A DNA stretch of 64,000 bases from Saprospiraceae bacterium (GTDB taxonomy: Bacteria; Bacteroidota; Bacteroidia; Chitinophagales; Saprospiraceae), in the NCBI GenBank assembly GCA_016717145.1, contig JADKGD010000004.1, positions 186,001-250,000 on the forward strand. The letters are read 5' to 3'. Below are positions 51,018 to 62,600 of this stretch, in pieces (within the stretch, counting starts at the first letter, position 1; every line of letters begins with the position of its first letter). The position numbers and the translations under genes were made by a program. The notes under the pieces were generated by a model. That model saw only the letters and a program-made list of their open reading frames with translations. It was not told the origin of the DNA and searched no databases.

Positions 51018-53489
51018 ATGTATACTGCAAAAGACATAAGTATTATTTTGGGTACCGATCCGGAATTGATATCAGATAAAACTGCTTCAATATCAAAATT
51101 GTCCATGGATACCAGAAAAGTGGACACGCCCAGTGAAACACTTTTTTTTGCCTTAGGCGGAAGTATGCATGATGGTCATAGCTTCATTCCGGAGGCAATT
51201 AATAAAGGAATAAAAAATATCGTAACCGAAAAAATTCCGGACAACAAAACAACGGGAATAAATCTTTTTGTTGTACATAACAGCCTAAAGGCTTTGCAAA
51301 AGTTAGCGAGTTTTCATCGGGAGAGGTTTAATTATCTAGAGGTATTGGGCATAACAGGTAGTAATGGTAAAACAACAATCAAAGAATGGTTATATCAAAT
51401 AATTCATGATCGTCAGGTTGTCAAAAGTCCAAAAAGTTATAATTCTCAGACAGGGGTTCCTCTTTCTGTCTGGCAGATTAAGTCTGGTGATCAATTGGGT
51501 ATTTTTGAAGCTGGTATATCATTGCCTGGGGAAATGGAAATACTGGCAGACATCATCAAACCAACATTAGGTTTGTTTACATCAATTGGTGATGCCCATG
51601 CCGAGGGCTTTTCAAGTATTACTCAAAAATTAGATGAAAAGTTATTGCTTTTTAAAACAGCGAATACAATTGTTTTTCAGGAAGATGACCTTGCGGTAAG
51701 CAGCGCGATCAGATTAAAATATAGGGATAAAAATTTATTAAGTTGGGGAAAGAGTCAGTCATCGACTATTTTTAGGATTATCGACATTCAAAAATTCAAA
51801 GTACAATCTCACATCAAAATTATATACAATTTAGATGAACATTTGCTTAGAATTCCATTTACTGATATAGCTTCAATTGAAAACTCTTTACATTGTGTTG
51901 CAGTTTTAATGACCCTAAATATAGATATTTCTGATATTAAAACGGCATTGTTAAAGTTACAGAATATTCCCATGAGGCTAGAAATGAAAAATGGAATCCT
52001 TAATAGCCTGCTAATAAATGATTCTTATAATGCTGATATACAATCTTTTAAGATAGGCCTTGAGTTTTTGAGCCAACAAGCCGGGAAGCGGGATAAAATG
52101 TTAATTATTTCTGATTTTATGCAAACAGGATTGGATGAAGGCAGCCATAACTCACAAATTGCAAATCTGATTCAAACGCATAACATTAGGAATGTCATAG
52201 GCGTTGGTCAATACGTAAAAAGCCTTGATCATTATTTTGATTCAAATATTTTATTTTCCCATTTTGATACCACTGAATTGCTAATCAAAGCTCTTCCTGA
52301 ATTAAATGTTTCAGAGAAAGCGATTCTTATTAAAGGCGCACGATCATTCGTTCTTGAAAAAATTGTTCAAGCTTTGTCAGAAAAAGTTCATACTGCAACC
52401 CTTGAAACGGATCTGCAATCTATTGAGCATAATCTAAAGGTTTTTTCACATCATCTTGATTCCGGGACACAAATTATAGCAGTCATTAAGGCTTCGGCTT
52501 ATGGAAGTGGTAGTGAGGAATTAGCAAAATTTCTCGAGTTTAAAAAGGTATCTTATCTAGCTGTAGCTTTTATTGATGAAGGAATACAACTGAGACAAGC
52601 GGGCATCACTTTACCAATAATGGTGCTTAATCCCGATCGGAATGGTGTTGGCGATATGATTCGGTATGATCTGGAACCGGAGGTGTACGCTATAGATCAA
52701 TTGGCTGAGATAATGTCTGTAGTTAGTTTGGATATAAATTGTTTATTCAACATTCATTTAAAATTTGATACGGGCATGCATCGATTAGGGTTTGTTAATA
52801 GCGATCTTAATGAACTAGGGGCATTACTCACATCAAACAAACAAGTCAGAGTTAAATCGATATTTAGTCATTTAAGCAGTAGTGAAGATGCTAAGGACGA
52901 CCTTTTTACGCGGTTGCAAGTTAAAAGATTGAATGAGTACTTTGACCAAATTGTTGATTATTTGGGATATGTACCAATGAAACATATATTAAATTCGTCG
53001 GGTATTATCAGATTTCCTGAGTACCATTTTGATATGGTCAGATTGGGACTGGGACTTTATGGAATAGATGGTACCGGTATCATTGCAGATAAACTTGAAA
53101 AAGTGCACACTTTTAAGGCGACTGTTGTTCAGATTAAACACATCACCACTGATGATTCAGTTGGATATAATAGAAGAGGAAAACCTGTTTCTGATGGGTT
53201 GATTGCCATAATAAATGTTGGATATGCGGATGGTTTGATGCGGATGGCTGGAAACGGAAAATTTAATGTAAGTATTCATGGTATCGAATATCCGATAATT
53301 GGTAATATATGTATGGATCTGACTATCATAGACTTAGGAAATGCCACAGACGTTTTTGTCGGTGATGAAGCCATTATATTTGGTAAATTTAAACCTTTGG
53401 AAGAATTGGCAATTATTTGCCAGACAATACCTTATGAGATATTGACCAGAATATCCGGCAGGGTCAGACGATTGTATATTCAAAGTTGA
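51018..53489 (+). CDS. Bifunctional UDP-MurNAc-tripeptide:D-Ala-D-Ala ligase / alanine racemase (MurF-Alr)
   Basis: 823 residues, a fusion common in Bacteroidota. The MurF part (about 1-445) has the ATP loop GITGSNGKTTIKEW, SYNSQTGVPLSVW, and NDSYNADIQSFKIGLEFL. The Alr part (about 455-823) has AVIKASAYGSG with the PLP lysine near residue 490, FDTGMHRLGF, and VGYNRRGKPVSDG with the second catalytic Tyr nearby, then GNICMDLTIIDLG. One polypeptide makes D-Ala and joins D-Ala-D-Ala to the peptidoglycan precursor. It follows purD closely. Confidence 0.95.
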   Translation: MYTAKDISIILGTDPELISDKTASISKLSMDTRKVDTPSETLFFALGGSMHDGHSFIPEAINKGIKNIVTEKIPDNKTTGINLFVVHNSLKALQKLASFHRERFNYLEVLGITGSNGKTTIKEWLYQIIHDRQVVKSPKSYNSQTGVPLSVWQIKSGDQLGIFEAGISLPGEMEILADIIKPTLGLFTSIGDAHAEGFSSITQKLDEKLLLFKTANTIVFQEDDLAVSSAIRLKYRDKNLLSWGKSQSSTIFRIIDIQKFKVQSHIKIIYNLDEHLLRIPFTDIASIENSLHCVAVLMTLNIDISDIKTALLKLQNIPMRLEMKNGILNSLLINDSYNADIQSFKIGLEFLSQQAGKRDKMLIISDFMQTGLDEGSHNSQIANLIQTHNIRNVIGVGQYVKSLDHYFDSNILFSHFDTTELLIKALPELNVSEKAILIKGARSFVLEKIVQALSEKVHTATLETDLQSIEHNLKVFSHHLDSGTQIIAVIKASAYGSGSEELAKFLEFKKVSYLAVAFIDEGIQLRQAGITLPIMVLNPDRNGVGDMIRYDLEPEVYAIDQLAEIMSVVSLDINCLFNIHLKFDTGMHRLGFVNSDLNELGALLTSNKQVRVKSIFSHLSSSEDAKDDLFTRLQVKRLNEYFDQIVDYLGYVPMKHILNSSGIIRFPEYHFDMVRLGLGLYGIDGTGIIADKLEKVHTFKATVVQIKHITTDDSVGYNRRGKPVSDGLIAIINVGYADGLMRMAGNGKFNVSIHGIEYPIIGNICMDLTIIDLGNATDVFVGDEAIIFGKFKPLEELAIICQTIPYEILTRISGRVRRLYIQS

Positions 53490-53674
53490 GAAGTACAACA
53501 ATGGAGGATTATTGGTATAATTTTTTTTACAAAAAACGAACTAAATATGTCAACTTATTTAGATACCAATTATGATGTTTATAAAAAAGCAGTTTTGTCA
53601 ATCGATATGTTTTTATTTCTGAACCTACTTTTTATTATGATCGGGGCGGATGCTGTTGATCGTATTTTAATCCG

Positions 53675-53682
53675 TAACTTTG
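53675..53682 (+). promoter_or_regulatory. -7 box of the tpiA promoter
   Basis: TAACTTTG followed by CAACAG, 24 nt before the tpiA ATG. Confidence 0.5.
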
Positions 53683-53706
53683 CAACAGTTACAAAAATCA
53701 ATACAT

Positions 53707-54462
53707 ATGAATAGAAGACAAATTGTCGCAGGAAACTGGAAGATGAATACGACCATTGCAGAGGGTTTCACATTAGCCGGACAAATAACTGATGCTCATC
53801 GAAGCAAAGAAGTGTTAACGATCCTGGCGGTACCCTTTACCCATATATTTGCATTACAAAAGAAGATAAGTGCCAGATCTAAAGTATTGCTGGCTGCCCA
53901 GACTTGTCACCATAAAAATTCGGGTGCTTATACAGGGGAGATTTCACCATCGATGCTGGCCTCAATGAAAGTGCCTTATGTGGTTCTTGGGCATTCTGAA
54001 AGGCGCGAATATAATCACGAAAATAATAACTTACTGGCATTAAAACTCAGGGCTGCACTTGATGCAGGACTTAAAGTTATTTTTTGTTGCGGAGAGGGCC
54101 TTGATATACGAAAAGCAGGAACGCATGTACATCACGTTAAGGTACAACTGGTCGAGTCGCTATTTCAGTTGGAAGCAAGAGAAATGAAAAATATAGTCAT
54201 TGCATATGAACCCATCTGGGCCATCGGCACAGGTGAATCTGCTTCTCCTGCTCAAGCACAGGAAATGCATGCGGCCATACGATTAATGTTGCAAAAAAAA
54301 TATGGAAAACGGGTAGCAGAAGCCACAAGCATACTTTATGGTGGATCCGTAAAAGGAAACAATGCCAAAGAGCTTTTCAATCAACCGGATGTTGATGGAG
54401 GTCTGGTAGGTGGTGCAAGTCTTAATGGAGAAGAATTTGTTCAGATTATCAATTCTTTTTAA
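53707..54462 (+). CDS. tpiA: Triosephosphate isomerase
   Basis: 251 residues from ATG at 53707 (the open frame reaches back to 53680, but NRRQIVAGNWKMN is the family start). The active-site Lys is in GNWKMN, His in VLGHSERREY, and Glu in AYEPIWAIGTGESASPAQAQ; phosphate loop LYGGSVKGNN and the end VGGASLNGEEF. It interconverts DHAP and glyceraldehyde 3-phosphate. Confidence 0.96.
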   Translation: MNRRQIVAGNWKMNTTIAEGFTLAGQITDAHRSKEVLTILAVPFTHIFALQKKISARSKVLLAAQTCHHKNSGAYTGEISPSMLASMKVPYVVLGHSERREYNHENNNLLALKLRAALDAGLKVIFCCGEGLDIRKAGTHVHHVKVQLVESLFQLEAREMKNIVIAYEPIWAIGTGESASPAQAQEMHAAIRLMLQKKYGKRVAEATSILYGGSVKGNNAKELFNQPDVDGGLVGGASLNGEEFVQIINSF

Positions 54463-54579
54463 ACATCCTGAAGGAATACCTTTTTGAAGGTTTAAATATT
54501 AGCTAACCCAAATTCCGCAGTAAATTTTCATACAGTTGATTTCTATTTCGGATAACCTTTAGAGATGTATAAATCAACC

Positions 54580-55980
54580 TTATATATGTATAGCCCGATT
54601 GGCCGTTGCAGCTAAAGCAGCTTCTTTGACTGCTTCTGTATATGTTGGGTGTGGATGTGAAATTCTAGACATATCTTCAGCGCTTCCTCTGAATTCCATT
54701 ACGGCAACGGCTTCCATAATGACATCTGCTACCCTTGGTCCCACCATGTGTACACCCAATACTTCATCAGTATCGTTGTGAGCCAGAACTTTAACCATTC
54801 CTTCGGTATCCATACTCGCCCGAGCACGGCCCAATGCCTTGAATGGGAATTTTCCACTCTTATAAGGTACACCTTCTGCTATAAGTTCTTCTTCTGTTTT
54901 TCCTACTGCTGATACTTCCGGCCAGGTGTACACCACTCCGGGTATAAGGTTATAATTTATGTGAGGTTTACCACCTGCTATATACTCTGCAACAAAAATG
55001 CCTTCTTCTTCTGCTTTATGTGCTAACATTGCACCCTTAATAACGTCCCCGATAGCAAATACTCCGGGTACAGAGGTCTCGAGATACTCATTCACGTTGA
55101 TTTTCCCACGATCGTCTTTACTTACACCTATTGCTTCCAGATTCAGACCTTCGGTATAAGGTTTTCTTCCAATAGCTATGAGGCAGTAATCACTTTTGAC
55201 ATCAAACTTTTCATCAGTCTCATTTTTTTTAATGCTTACAGTACAACTATTTTTAGATGCTTTTACAGCTATAACACTATGACTTAAATAAAAATTAATA
55301 CCCATTTTTTTGAGTGACCTCATAAGCTCTTTGCCACAGTCCGAATCCATTGTAGGAAGAATCCGATCCATATATTCTACAACATCTACTGAAGTACCCA
55401 ATCTGGCAAAAACAGATCCTAACTCCAATCCTATTACACCACCACCAACAATAACCATTTTTTTTGGTACACTATTAATATTTAATGCTTCAGTTGACGT
55501 GATGACCCTATTCTTGTCATAATTAAAAATATCTGGTGTTATTGGTTTGGATCCGGTTGCGATGATAATTTTGTCGCCTTCTATCTCTTTTTTCTCTTCA
55601 ATGGTTTCAATCGAAATCAAATTTTTTGTCACAAAAGAGGCTTTGCCGATAAAGACGTCAATTTTATTCTTTTTCATTAAGAATTCAACACCTTTACAAG
55701 TTTGATCTACAACGTCATTTTTACGTTTGATCATTTGTTTCATATTGACCGTTACATGTGTTGTTTCTATTCCATGTTCGTTAAATCTATTTATTGCATT
55801 GTGAAAATGCTCACTACTATCCAGTAAAGCTTTTGATGGAATACAACCTACATTCAGACATGTTCCTCCCAAAGTATTGTACTTTTCAATAATGGCTACT
55901 TTCATGCCTAATTGTGCTGCTCGAATAGCTCCCACATATCCACCTGGTCCTGAGCCAATTACAATAACATCATACTTCAT
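54580..55980 (-). CDS. lpd: Dihydrolipoyl dehydrogenase
   Basis: 466 residues. The FAD loop is GSGPGGYVGAIRAAQLG, redox Cys 41 and 46 in GGTCLNVGCIPSK, the NAD loop IVGGGVIGLELGSVFARLG, and the C-terminal His-Glu pair in SHPHPTYTEAV. It is the E3 subunit of pyruvate and 2-oxoglutarate dehydrogenases. The E1 and E2 genes are not in this window. It follows ricT on the same strand after 19 bp. Confidence 0.97.
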   Translation of the reverse strand: MKYDVIVIGSGPGGYVGAIRAAQLGMKVAIIEKYNTLGGTCLNVGCIPSKALLDSSEHFHNAINRFNEHGIETTHVTVNMKQMIKRKNDVVDQTCKGVEFLMKKNKIDVFIGKASFVTKNLISIETIEEKKEIEGDKIIIATGSKPITPDIFNYDKNRVITSTEALNINSVPKKMVIVGGGVIGLELGSVFARLGTSVDVVEYMDRILPTMDSDCGKELMRSLKKMGINFYLSHSVIAVKASKNSCTVSIKKNETDEKFDVKSDYCLIAIGRKPYTEGLNLEAIGVSKDDRGKINVNEYLETSVPGVFAIGDVIKGAMLAHKAEEEGIFVAEYIAGGKPHINYNLIPGVVYTWPEVSAVGKTEEELIAEGVPYKSGKFPFKALGRARASMDTEGMVKVLAHNDTDEVLGVHMVGPRVADVIMEAVAVMEFRGSAEDMSRISHPHPTYTEAVKEAALAATANRAIHI

Positions 55981-55999
55981 ATTGCTCCTTCTTTATTTT

Positions 56000-57472
56000 T
56001 TATTGACCGTCTTTAGGTTTACGGTTTTTATTAAAAAATTTTTTCTTTTTATTCTTTGATCCAGTTTTAGATGTTTGGTCAGAATTTGTTTTATTGTCTG
56101 AAGGAGGCAGATTTGTATTCAGATCCTTATTATTTGAATTATTACTGTCTTTTGGATGTTGGTCTGCTAGATTAGGTCTTTCATTTTTTCGAACATCGCT
56201 TTCAGGTGGGTTTGTACGCTGATTTGGTCCTTCCGGTCTGGCTTGTCTTTCGTGCCTTGGTCGGTTGTCAGATCTGTTCTCGGCATTATTATTCCTTCCG
56301 TCAGACTGGTTATTCGGGCGGTTTCTATCTCCATCTCGTCGCTGAGGCTTATTTTTTTTCTTTTTTGGCTCATTGCGAAGTTCAATTTGACCTGTGACAT
56401 CTTCGTACTCATGCTCAATATTATCATCAGAATCTCTGTCAGGAGCGACAGATACTTTGTAAATAGACAATTCATCAGGTAGCATACCTTTTTTATTCAA
56501 TTCTTTTATTTCTTTTACCCGGGCTTTATCAAGTGCAATAATGGTACCCCTCATTTTCTCACCATCATATGCGTAATACAATAATCCTTTAAAAATATCT
56601 GTCTTTATAAGATGTGCCGAACCTACCTTGGTCTTCAGGAATTCCGCATCCTGTGGAAAATCTTCCAGCGCGTCCATATAAGTATCCAGTTCATAATTCA
56701 GACAACACTTTAATCTTCCGCACTGTCCAGACAACTTAGATTGATTTATCGCTATATTTTGATATCTTGCAGCAGCAGTATTAACTGACTTAAAGTCTGA
56801 AAGCCATGTTGAGCAGCATAGTTCTCTACCACACGAGCCGATACCACCTATTCTTGCTGATTCTTGTCTGGCCCCAATTTGACGCATTTCTATTTTGACT
56901 TTAAATTCTTTAGCATATTCTTTTACCAATTCTCTGAAATCTACCCTGCCTTCAGCTGTATAATAAAATGTCGCTTTCTTTTTATCTCCCTGGAATTCAA
57001 CATCGCCAATTTTCATATCGATGCCCATTGTCCGTGATATAACCCTTGCTTTGACCATAGTTTCTTTTTCAAGCCTTCTTGCTTCTTCCAGTTTTTCAAG
57101 GTCACGTTCATTTGCTTTTCTAATAATTTTAAAAGCTACACGTTCTTCTGAAGTGTATTTTTTTTTCATTTGCATTCTGACCAATTCACCGGAAAGTGAA
57201 ATACGTCCGACATCATAGCCACTTGCCGTTTCGACGACAACCATGTCTCCGGTCAAACTTCGGTTGCCGGGATCATTAATGAAAAAATCTTTGTGTGCTC
57301 CTTTTTTAAAGCTAACTTCTACTATATTATATTCGCTTGGATCAAACATATCCCTTGTCGCGATCCAGTCATAAGTATTTAATTTATTACAACTACCTGA
57401 TGTACAATGTCCTTTGTCGCCACAACCACTTGGTGTTCCACTAGAACCTACACCACAACTACTACATCCCAT
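56000..57472 (-). CDS. ricT: PSP1-domain protein (RicT family)
   Basis: 490 residues. The N-terminus is Cys/Gly/Ser rich (MGCSSCGVGSSGTPSGCGDK). The PSP1 domain (about 45-270) contains FYYTAEGRVDFRELVKEYAK, GIGSCGRELCCSTWLSDF and SGQCGRLKCCLNYELDTYMD, with the paired Cys that bind an iron-sulfur cluster in RicT/YaaT. Residues about 365-490 are a low-complexity basic/Asn-rich tail (PQRRDGDRNRPNNQSDGR). In Bacillus RicT acts in RNA processing and phosphorelay; here the role is open. Upstream is holB, as in many bacteria. Confidence 0.88.
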   Translation of the reverse strand: MGCSSCGVGSSGTPSGCGDKGHCTSGSCNKLNTYDWIATRDMFDPSEYNIVEVSFKKGAHKDFFINDPGNRSLTGDMVVVETASGYDVGRISLSGELVRMQMKKKYTSEERVAFKIIRKANERDLEKLEEARRLEKETMVKARVISRTMGIDMKIGDVEFQGDKKKATFYYTAEGRVDFRELVKEYAKEFKVKIEMRQIGARQESARIGGIGSCGRELCCSTWLSDFKSVNTAAARYQNIAINQSKLSGQCGRLKCCLNYELDTYMDALEDFPQDAEFLKTKVGSAHLIKTDIFKGLLYYAYDGEKMRGTIIALDKARVKEIKELNKKGMLPDELSIYKVSVAPDRDSDDNIEHEYEDVTGQIELRNEPKKKKNKPQRRDGDRNRPNNQSDGRNNNAENRSDNRPRHERQARPEGPNQRTNPPESDVRKNERPNLADQHPKDSNNSNNKDLNTNLPPSDNKTNSDQTSKTGSKNKKKKFFNKNRKPKDGQ

Positions 57473-57630
57473 GATTCATTATTTTATTTATACGTATATT
57501 TTGGCAAAGTTAATATTTTCTTTTGTTTAAATGCTGAAATTTAAGCAATTGAATCTTTCTGAAAAATAATTATGATAGCACTACTCCAACATTCAAGTGT
57601 TGGTTTATTATTTGAACGATGTTTAATGAC

Positions 57631-58755
57631 TTATTTTTTTCGTAATATTTCCCCAATAGTTAGGGAGTCAGCAAACAACATTATTTTGATATTTATATTA
57701 CGATGTATTGATTCAATAGCTTCATTTAGGATATTTGTAATATCTTCAGCTTTTTCTAAATCGATTAGTGATGACATTTTTGTTACCGTTTCCAATTCCT
57801 TGGCTGTAAGACTTATATTTTCATTTTTTGTCATGATCCATTGAATAAATTGCCTGAAGAAATGCAATCCGTATTCGAAGAAATTTTTTTGGTCATCTTT
57901 GCTCATATTTGATATGGTTGAAATCCAGGTGTTAATTTCAATTGGGTCCAGCTTATATGAGGCCCTAAGCCATGATAACAATTTGTCAGAATAATCTGCT
58001 GCTTCTCCATGCGCAATATTTATCGCCAAACTCATATTCCCATCAGCTAAATTGGCAATTTGTTGTGCTTGCTGACTTGGTATCTCTTCATGATTGATTA
58101 AAAAATCACATATTTCATTATCTTCAAATAGTGGAATTTTTACCAATTGACACCTGCTTAGGATAGTCTGAAGCATCATTTCCTGATTTTCTGAAACTAG
58201 TATTATAAATGTATTGTCAGTGGGTTCTTCTATCAACTTTAATAATCTGTTTCCTTCAGTACCTAAGTATTCGGGAAGCCACATAATAAGAATTTTAAAA
58301 TCAGATTCATATGACATAAGATTCAGTTTATGCATAATATCATTACATTCCTTTACGTTGATATTAGGCAAATTGTTATCTGCGTCAATGTGTTGCAGCC
58401 ATTGATTGGTATCGAAGAAAGGGTTTTCTTTGATCATTTCTCTCCATTTCGGAAGAAAATCATCGCTAGTCGTTTCAGCTCTTTTTTTATCACCAATTTT
58501 GACTACCGGAAATGAAAAATGAACATCAGGATGTAACTGCTTTGATGTTTTGCGACAATGATTACAATCACCGCAACTGTCGTGATCAGCTCTGTTTTCA
58601 CACATTATATATGAGGCATAAGCAAGCGCCATGGCTAGGCCTCCCGAACCTTCTTTACCTAAAAATAATTGTGCATGTGGAATTCTCCCATTATCGACTT
58701 GTCTGCCAAGCTGTTCTTTTACCTCATCTTTTCCCGGAATTTCTTTGAATTGCAT
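57631..58755 (-). CDS. holB: DNA polymerase III delta' subunit
   Basis: 374 residues. The AAA-type clamp loader subunit has a degenerate Walker A (LFLGKEGSGGLAMALAYA without the GK[ST] end), as expected for delta' which does not hydrolyse ATP, and zinc-binding Cys at 52, 61, 64 and 67 (CGDCNHC). FIILVSENQEMMLQTILSRC is the SRC motif. It works with delta and tau in loading the sliding clamp. Between gpx (19 bp upstream) and ricT (158 bp downstream), same strand. Confidence 0.92.
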   Translation of the reverse strand: MQFKEIPGKDEVKEQLGRQVDNGRIPHAQLFLGKEGSGGLAMALAYASYIMCENRADHDSCGDCNHCRKTSKQLHPDVHFSFPVVKIGDKKRAETTSDDFLPKWREMIKENPFFDTNQWLQHIDADNNLPNINVKECNDIMHKLNLMSYESDFKILIMWLPEYLGTEGNRLLKLIEEPTDNTFIILVSENQEMMLQTILSRCQLVKIPLFEDNEICDFLINHEEIPSQQAQQIANLADGNMSLAINIAHGEAADYSDKLLSWLRASYKLDPIEINTWISTISNMSKDDQKNFFEYGLHFFRQFIQWIMTKNENISLTAKELETVTKMSSLIDLEKAEDITNILNEAIESIHRNINIKIMLFADSLTIGEILRKK

Positions 58756-58774
58756 ATTTATTTTTGAAATAATA

Positions 58775-59251
58775 TTAATTTTTTAACCAATCTGTAACTT
58801 CATCACTAATTGGTTCTGATGCAGAATTCAAACATTTCACCAATGATCCTTCTTCATCTATTAAAAATTTATAAAAATTCCACAAGACTTCATGATTACT
58901 TTTTCCATTTAGAGTGGAATCTGTGAGCCACTGATATAAGGGGTGAATGTTTGATTTAATTCCGATTTTTTCTGTTAATGGAAATGAAACGCCATAGTTT
59001 AGCTTGCAAAATTCATATATAGTAACAGCGTCACCGGCTTCTTGACCTCCGAAGTCATTGCATGGACAACCTAAAATCACAAGATTTTGAATATTGTCTT
59101 CATATAAGTGCTGAAGTTGTTCATATTGGTTAGTATATCCACATTGTGATGCTACGTTTACAATCATTATTTTTTTACCTCTAAAGTCAGCAAGGTTAAG
59201 GGATATACCGGCTAAAGTTTTTATTTTGATATCGTACAAAGAAGCCTGCAT
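58775..59251 (-). CDS. Glutathione peroxidase family thiol peroxidase
   Basis: 158 residues, the usual bacterial size. The peroxidatic Cys37 is in NVASQCGYTNQYEQL (Cys in place of Sec); LGCPCNDFGGQEAG replaces the common GFPCNQFxxQEP; the Trp of the catalytic tetrad is in VLWNFYKFL. It has no signal peptide. In bacteria such enzymes usually take electrons from thioredoxin. First gene of the gpx-holB-ricT-lpd run. Confidence 0.9.
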   Translation of the reverse strand: MQASLYDIKIKTLAGISLNLADFRGKKIMIVNVASQCGYTNQYEQLQHLYEDNIQNLVILGCPCNDFGGQEAGDAVTIYEFCKLNYGVSFPLTEKIGIKSNIHPLYQWLTDSTLNGKSNHEVLWNFYKFLIDEEGSLVKCLNSASEPISDEVTDWLKN

Positions 59252-59688
59252 ATTATTTTGTTTTGAACTGCAAAGTTACACATTCTCATCTCTTATCACT
59301 TATAAGTAAAATAAATAACATATGTGCAAATATATTGGTTGTAAAATTACAAATTGTAACATCATTTAACCAATTTTAGTTATACAGTATTATTTTTTTA
59401 TGTAAATAATTTATGCTCAGGTATTTTGATAAGAATATTACATATTAAAATATATTAATTTGTAAATCATTTATAATAAATATATTGATATATATTTTAA
59501 TATATACTTTGAAAAGATTTTTATATTTCTCATACTGAAATAACCCTTAAGTAGTAACCCTGAATATGTCTTAAAATATACATTTTTACATATTATTTTT
59601 TAAATTAATAAGTTTAGCATCGTTTTTGTTAGTAAATATGGGAATATCATTTTTTTAAACATATTTTTCAACTTAATTTTATTTCGAT
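59252..59688. other. AT-rich intergenic region between divergent gpx and metalloprotease genes
   Basis: More than 75 percent A+T by eye, with many ATATAT runs. Apart from the gpx -7 box I see no clear promoter, hairpin or gene. The metalloprotease promoter must be here but no TAnnTTTG stands out. Confidence 0.5.
59271..59278 (-). promoter_or_regulatory. -7 box of the gpx promoter
   Basis: On the minus strand TAACTTTG followed by CAGTTC, 19 nt before the gpx ATG. Confidence 0.55.
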
Positions 59689-62600
59689 ATGAATCTTAAA
59701 ATGCAACTTAAATGTGCAATTCTCTTTGTGTTTATGTCAGTGATTCTATGCCATACAGCTGGATCTCAGAGTATTAAACCTTTTGATTTAGTTGGAAAGG
59801 CAAAGGCTTCCACTTCTTCATTTGAACCTATTAAACCGTTTGTCGTGGGGACCAGAAATGGAAAAGACTTACCTTCTGAACTTAAAGAATATTCTATCCT
59901 CAAAATAGATAAATCTGCTTCAAAAGGAATGCTAAGGAATGCAGCTTCCAATTTTTTGATTACCCTGCCGGTGACTTCAACAAAATCTTTGCAGCTTGAA
60001 TTAGTGGAAGTTAAATTACCGGCATTTAGTGTCGTTGAAGCTCCTGCGATGACACGAGCAAAATTCCAGGATGGTAAACATTATAGGGGCATCGTAAAAG
60101 GTCAATCTAAATCGTTAGTAGCCATCAGTGTGTTTAACGAGGAAATAATGGGTTTTGTCAGTGAAGAAAGAAGTAAGGGTAACTGGGTTTTGGGGAAGCT
60201 TAAAGACAACACAGGGGACCACATTATTTATAAGGATGCGGACCTAATGGGAAAATTTGGTTTTGAATGTGGTACACCGGATAGTGGTACACCTTATGAT
60301 AAAAGTGAACTTAACCACTCAGATGCCGCCAGATCACTTGCCGATTGCGTAGGTATGTATTTTGAGGTTGATTATAACATCTTTCAGGATAAAGGTAGCC
60401 TGGCAAATACAACTTCTTATGTTACAGGATTATTTAATCAGGTTGCCACGTTATATGCAAATGAACAAATTAATACAAATATTTCAGAAATTGTAGTTTG
60501 GTCAACTACATCACCATATACCGGAACTACATCAAGTGTCATGCTGGATCAATTTACAGCCTACAGAAACGGGTTCAATGGTAACATTGCAATGCTTCTA
60601 TCTTATGCAGCCAGTGGAGGTATTGCCTATGTCAATACATTATGCAACACTGTCTCAGATTATAGAATGGGCTTTTCATCTATTTATAATTCTTACGCTA
60701 CCGTTCCTACGTACAGCTGGTCGGTTGAAGTCGTAACGCATGAGTTTGGGCACTTGTTAGGGTCACAGCATACGCATGCCTGTGTATGGAATGGCAATAA
60801 TACTGCTATAGATGGCTGTTATACGACAGAAGGCGGTTGTGCCAGTCCGGGTTTACCTGCAGCCGGGGGCACAGTTATGTCATATTGCCATCTGACTTCT
60901 GCCGGTATAAATTTTAATAATGGATTCGGGCCTCAACCTGGTGCTATAATCAGGACCGCTGTAACTAATGCTACCTGTTTGCCAAGTTGTTCCACAACAC
61001 CGCCAACATGTACAGACGGCTTGCAAAATGGTCAGGAAACAGGTGTAGACTGTGGTGGGCCTACTTGCCCTCCTTGCAGTAATTCTTGTACTACAAATCC
61101 TGGGTCAGTGGTGATAGTTGTTGATGACTTTCCAGGTGAAACAACCTGGGATTTAAAAAATTCAATCGGAGCTATAATATATTCAGGTGGTCCATATGCT
61201 AGCGGTAATCCTTCAAATGAATCATTGATATGTTTGAGTGCCGGCTGTTACACATTTACCATTTATGATGCTTATGGAGACGGCATATGTTGTGCTTATG
61301 GAAATGGGTCTTATAACGTTACCGTAAATGGCATTAATGTAGCTACGGGAGGAACTTTCGGTTCTTCAAGCATACATAATTTTTGTGTCAATAATACTGC
61401 TCCAAGTTGCACCGATGGAATTCAAAATCAGGGGGAAACCGGCATTGATTGCGGTGGTCCCAATTGCGCTGCATGCAATAGTTGCAATGATGGCATCCAA
61501 AATGGAAACGAAACCGGCATTGATTGTGGTGGATCTTGTGGTTTTCCAATAGTGTCAATTTCAGGTAGCACTTCTATTTGTGCCGGTACGACAACAACTT
61601 TAAATCCAACAACGGGTGGTACGTGGGTTAGTAGCAATACAGCAGTAGCTACAGTAACCAATGCAGGTTTGGTGACAGGTGTGTCAGCAGGTACAGCAAC
61701 GTTTACATTTACAAATACAGCAGGATGTGCTTCACTACCGACAGGTTCGGTAAGCATTAATGCCAGACCGGTTGTCACAATTGCCAGTACAGCGATATGC
61801 ATCGGGGCAACTACAACTTTAACACCAACAACGGGTGGTACGTGGGTTAGTAGCAATACAGCAGTAGCTACAGTAACCAATGCAGGTTTGGTGACAGGTG
61901 TGTCAGCAGGTACAGCAACGTTTACATTTACCAGTACATCAACAGGTTGCAGTTCACTTCCGACGGGTTTAGCAACAGTAAGTTCAAAGGCCAGTAGTAT
62001 CAATTACGGGCAGTGCATCGATTTGTGCCGGTGCGACAACAACTTTAAGTCCCTCTACAGGTGGAACATGGTCAAGCAGCAATACCGCAGTGGCCACAGT
62101 CAGCAATGCAGGTTTGGTGACAGGCGTATCAGCAGGTACAGCAACGTTTACATTTACAAATGCAACAGGATGCGCGTCACTTCCGACGGGTACAATAACA
62201 ATAAATACTAAGCCGGTTGTCACTGTTGCCAGTACAGCCATATGCATCGGGGCAACTACAACTTTAACACCTACAACAGGTGGCACGTGGGTGAGTAGCA
62301 ACACAGCAGTAGCTACAGTAACCAATGCAGGTTTGGTGACAGGTGTGTCAGCAGGTACAGCAACGTTTACATTTACCAGTACCTCAACAGGTTGCAGTTC
62401 ACTACCGACAGGTTTAGTAACAGTCAGTGCAAAACCAACAGTAACCATTTCCGGCAGTGCATCGATATGTGCCGGTGCGACAACAACATTAAGTCCAACG
62501 ACAGGCGGAACATGGTCAAGCAGCAACACAGCAGTAGCCACGATAAGCAATGCAGGTTTGGTGACAGGCGTATCAGCAGGTACAGCAACGTTTACATTTA

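Noticed and set aside
53547..53713. 55-codon open frame (MSTYLDTNYDVYKKAVLSID...) between murF-alr and tpiA
   Set aside because: It has a possible membrane stretch but overlaps the tpiA promoter and start, with no promoter of its own or recognised relatives. Too weak to list as a gene.
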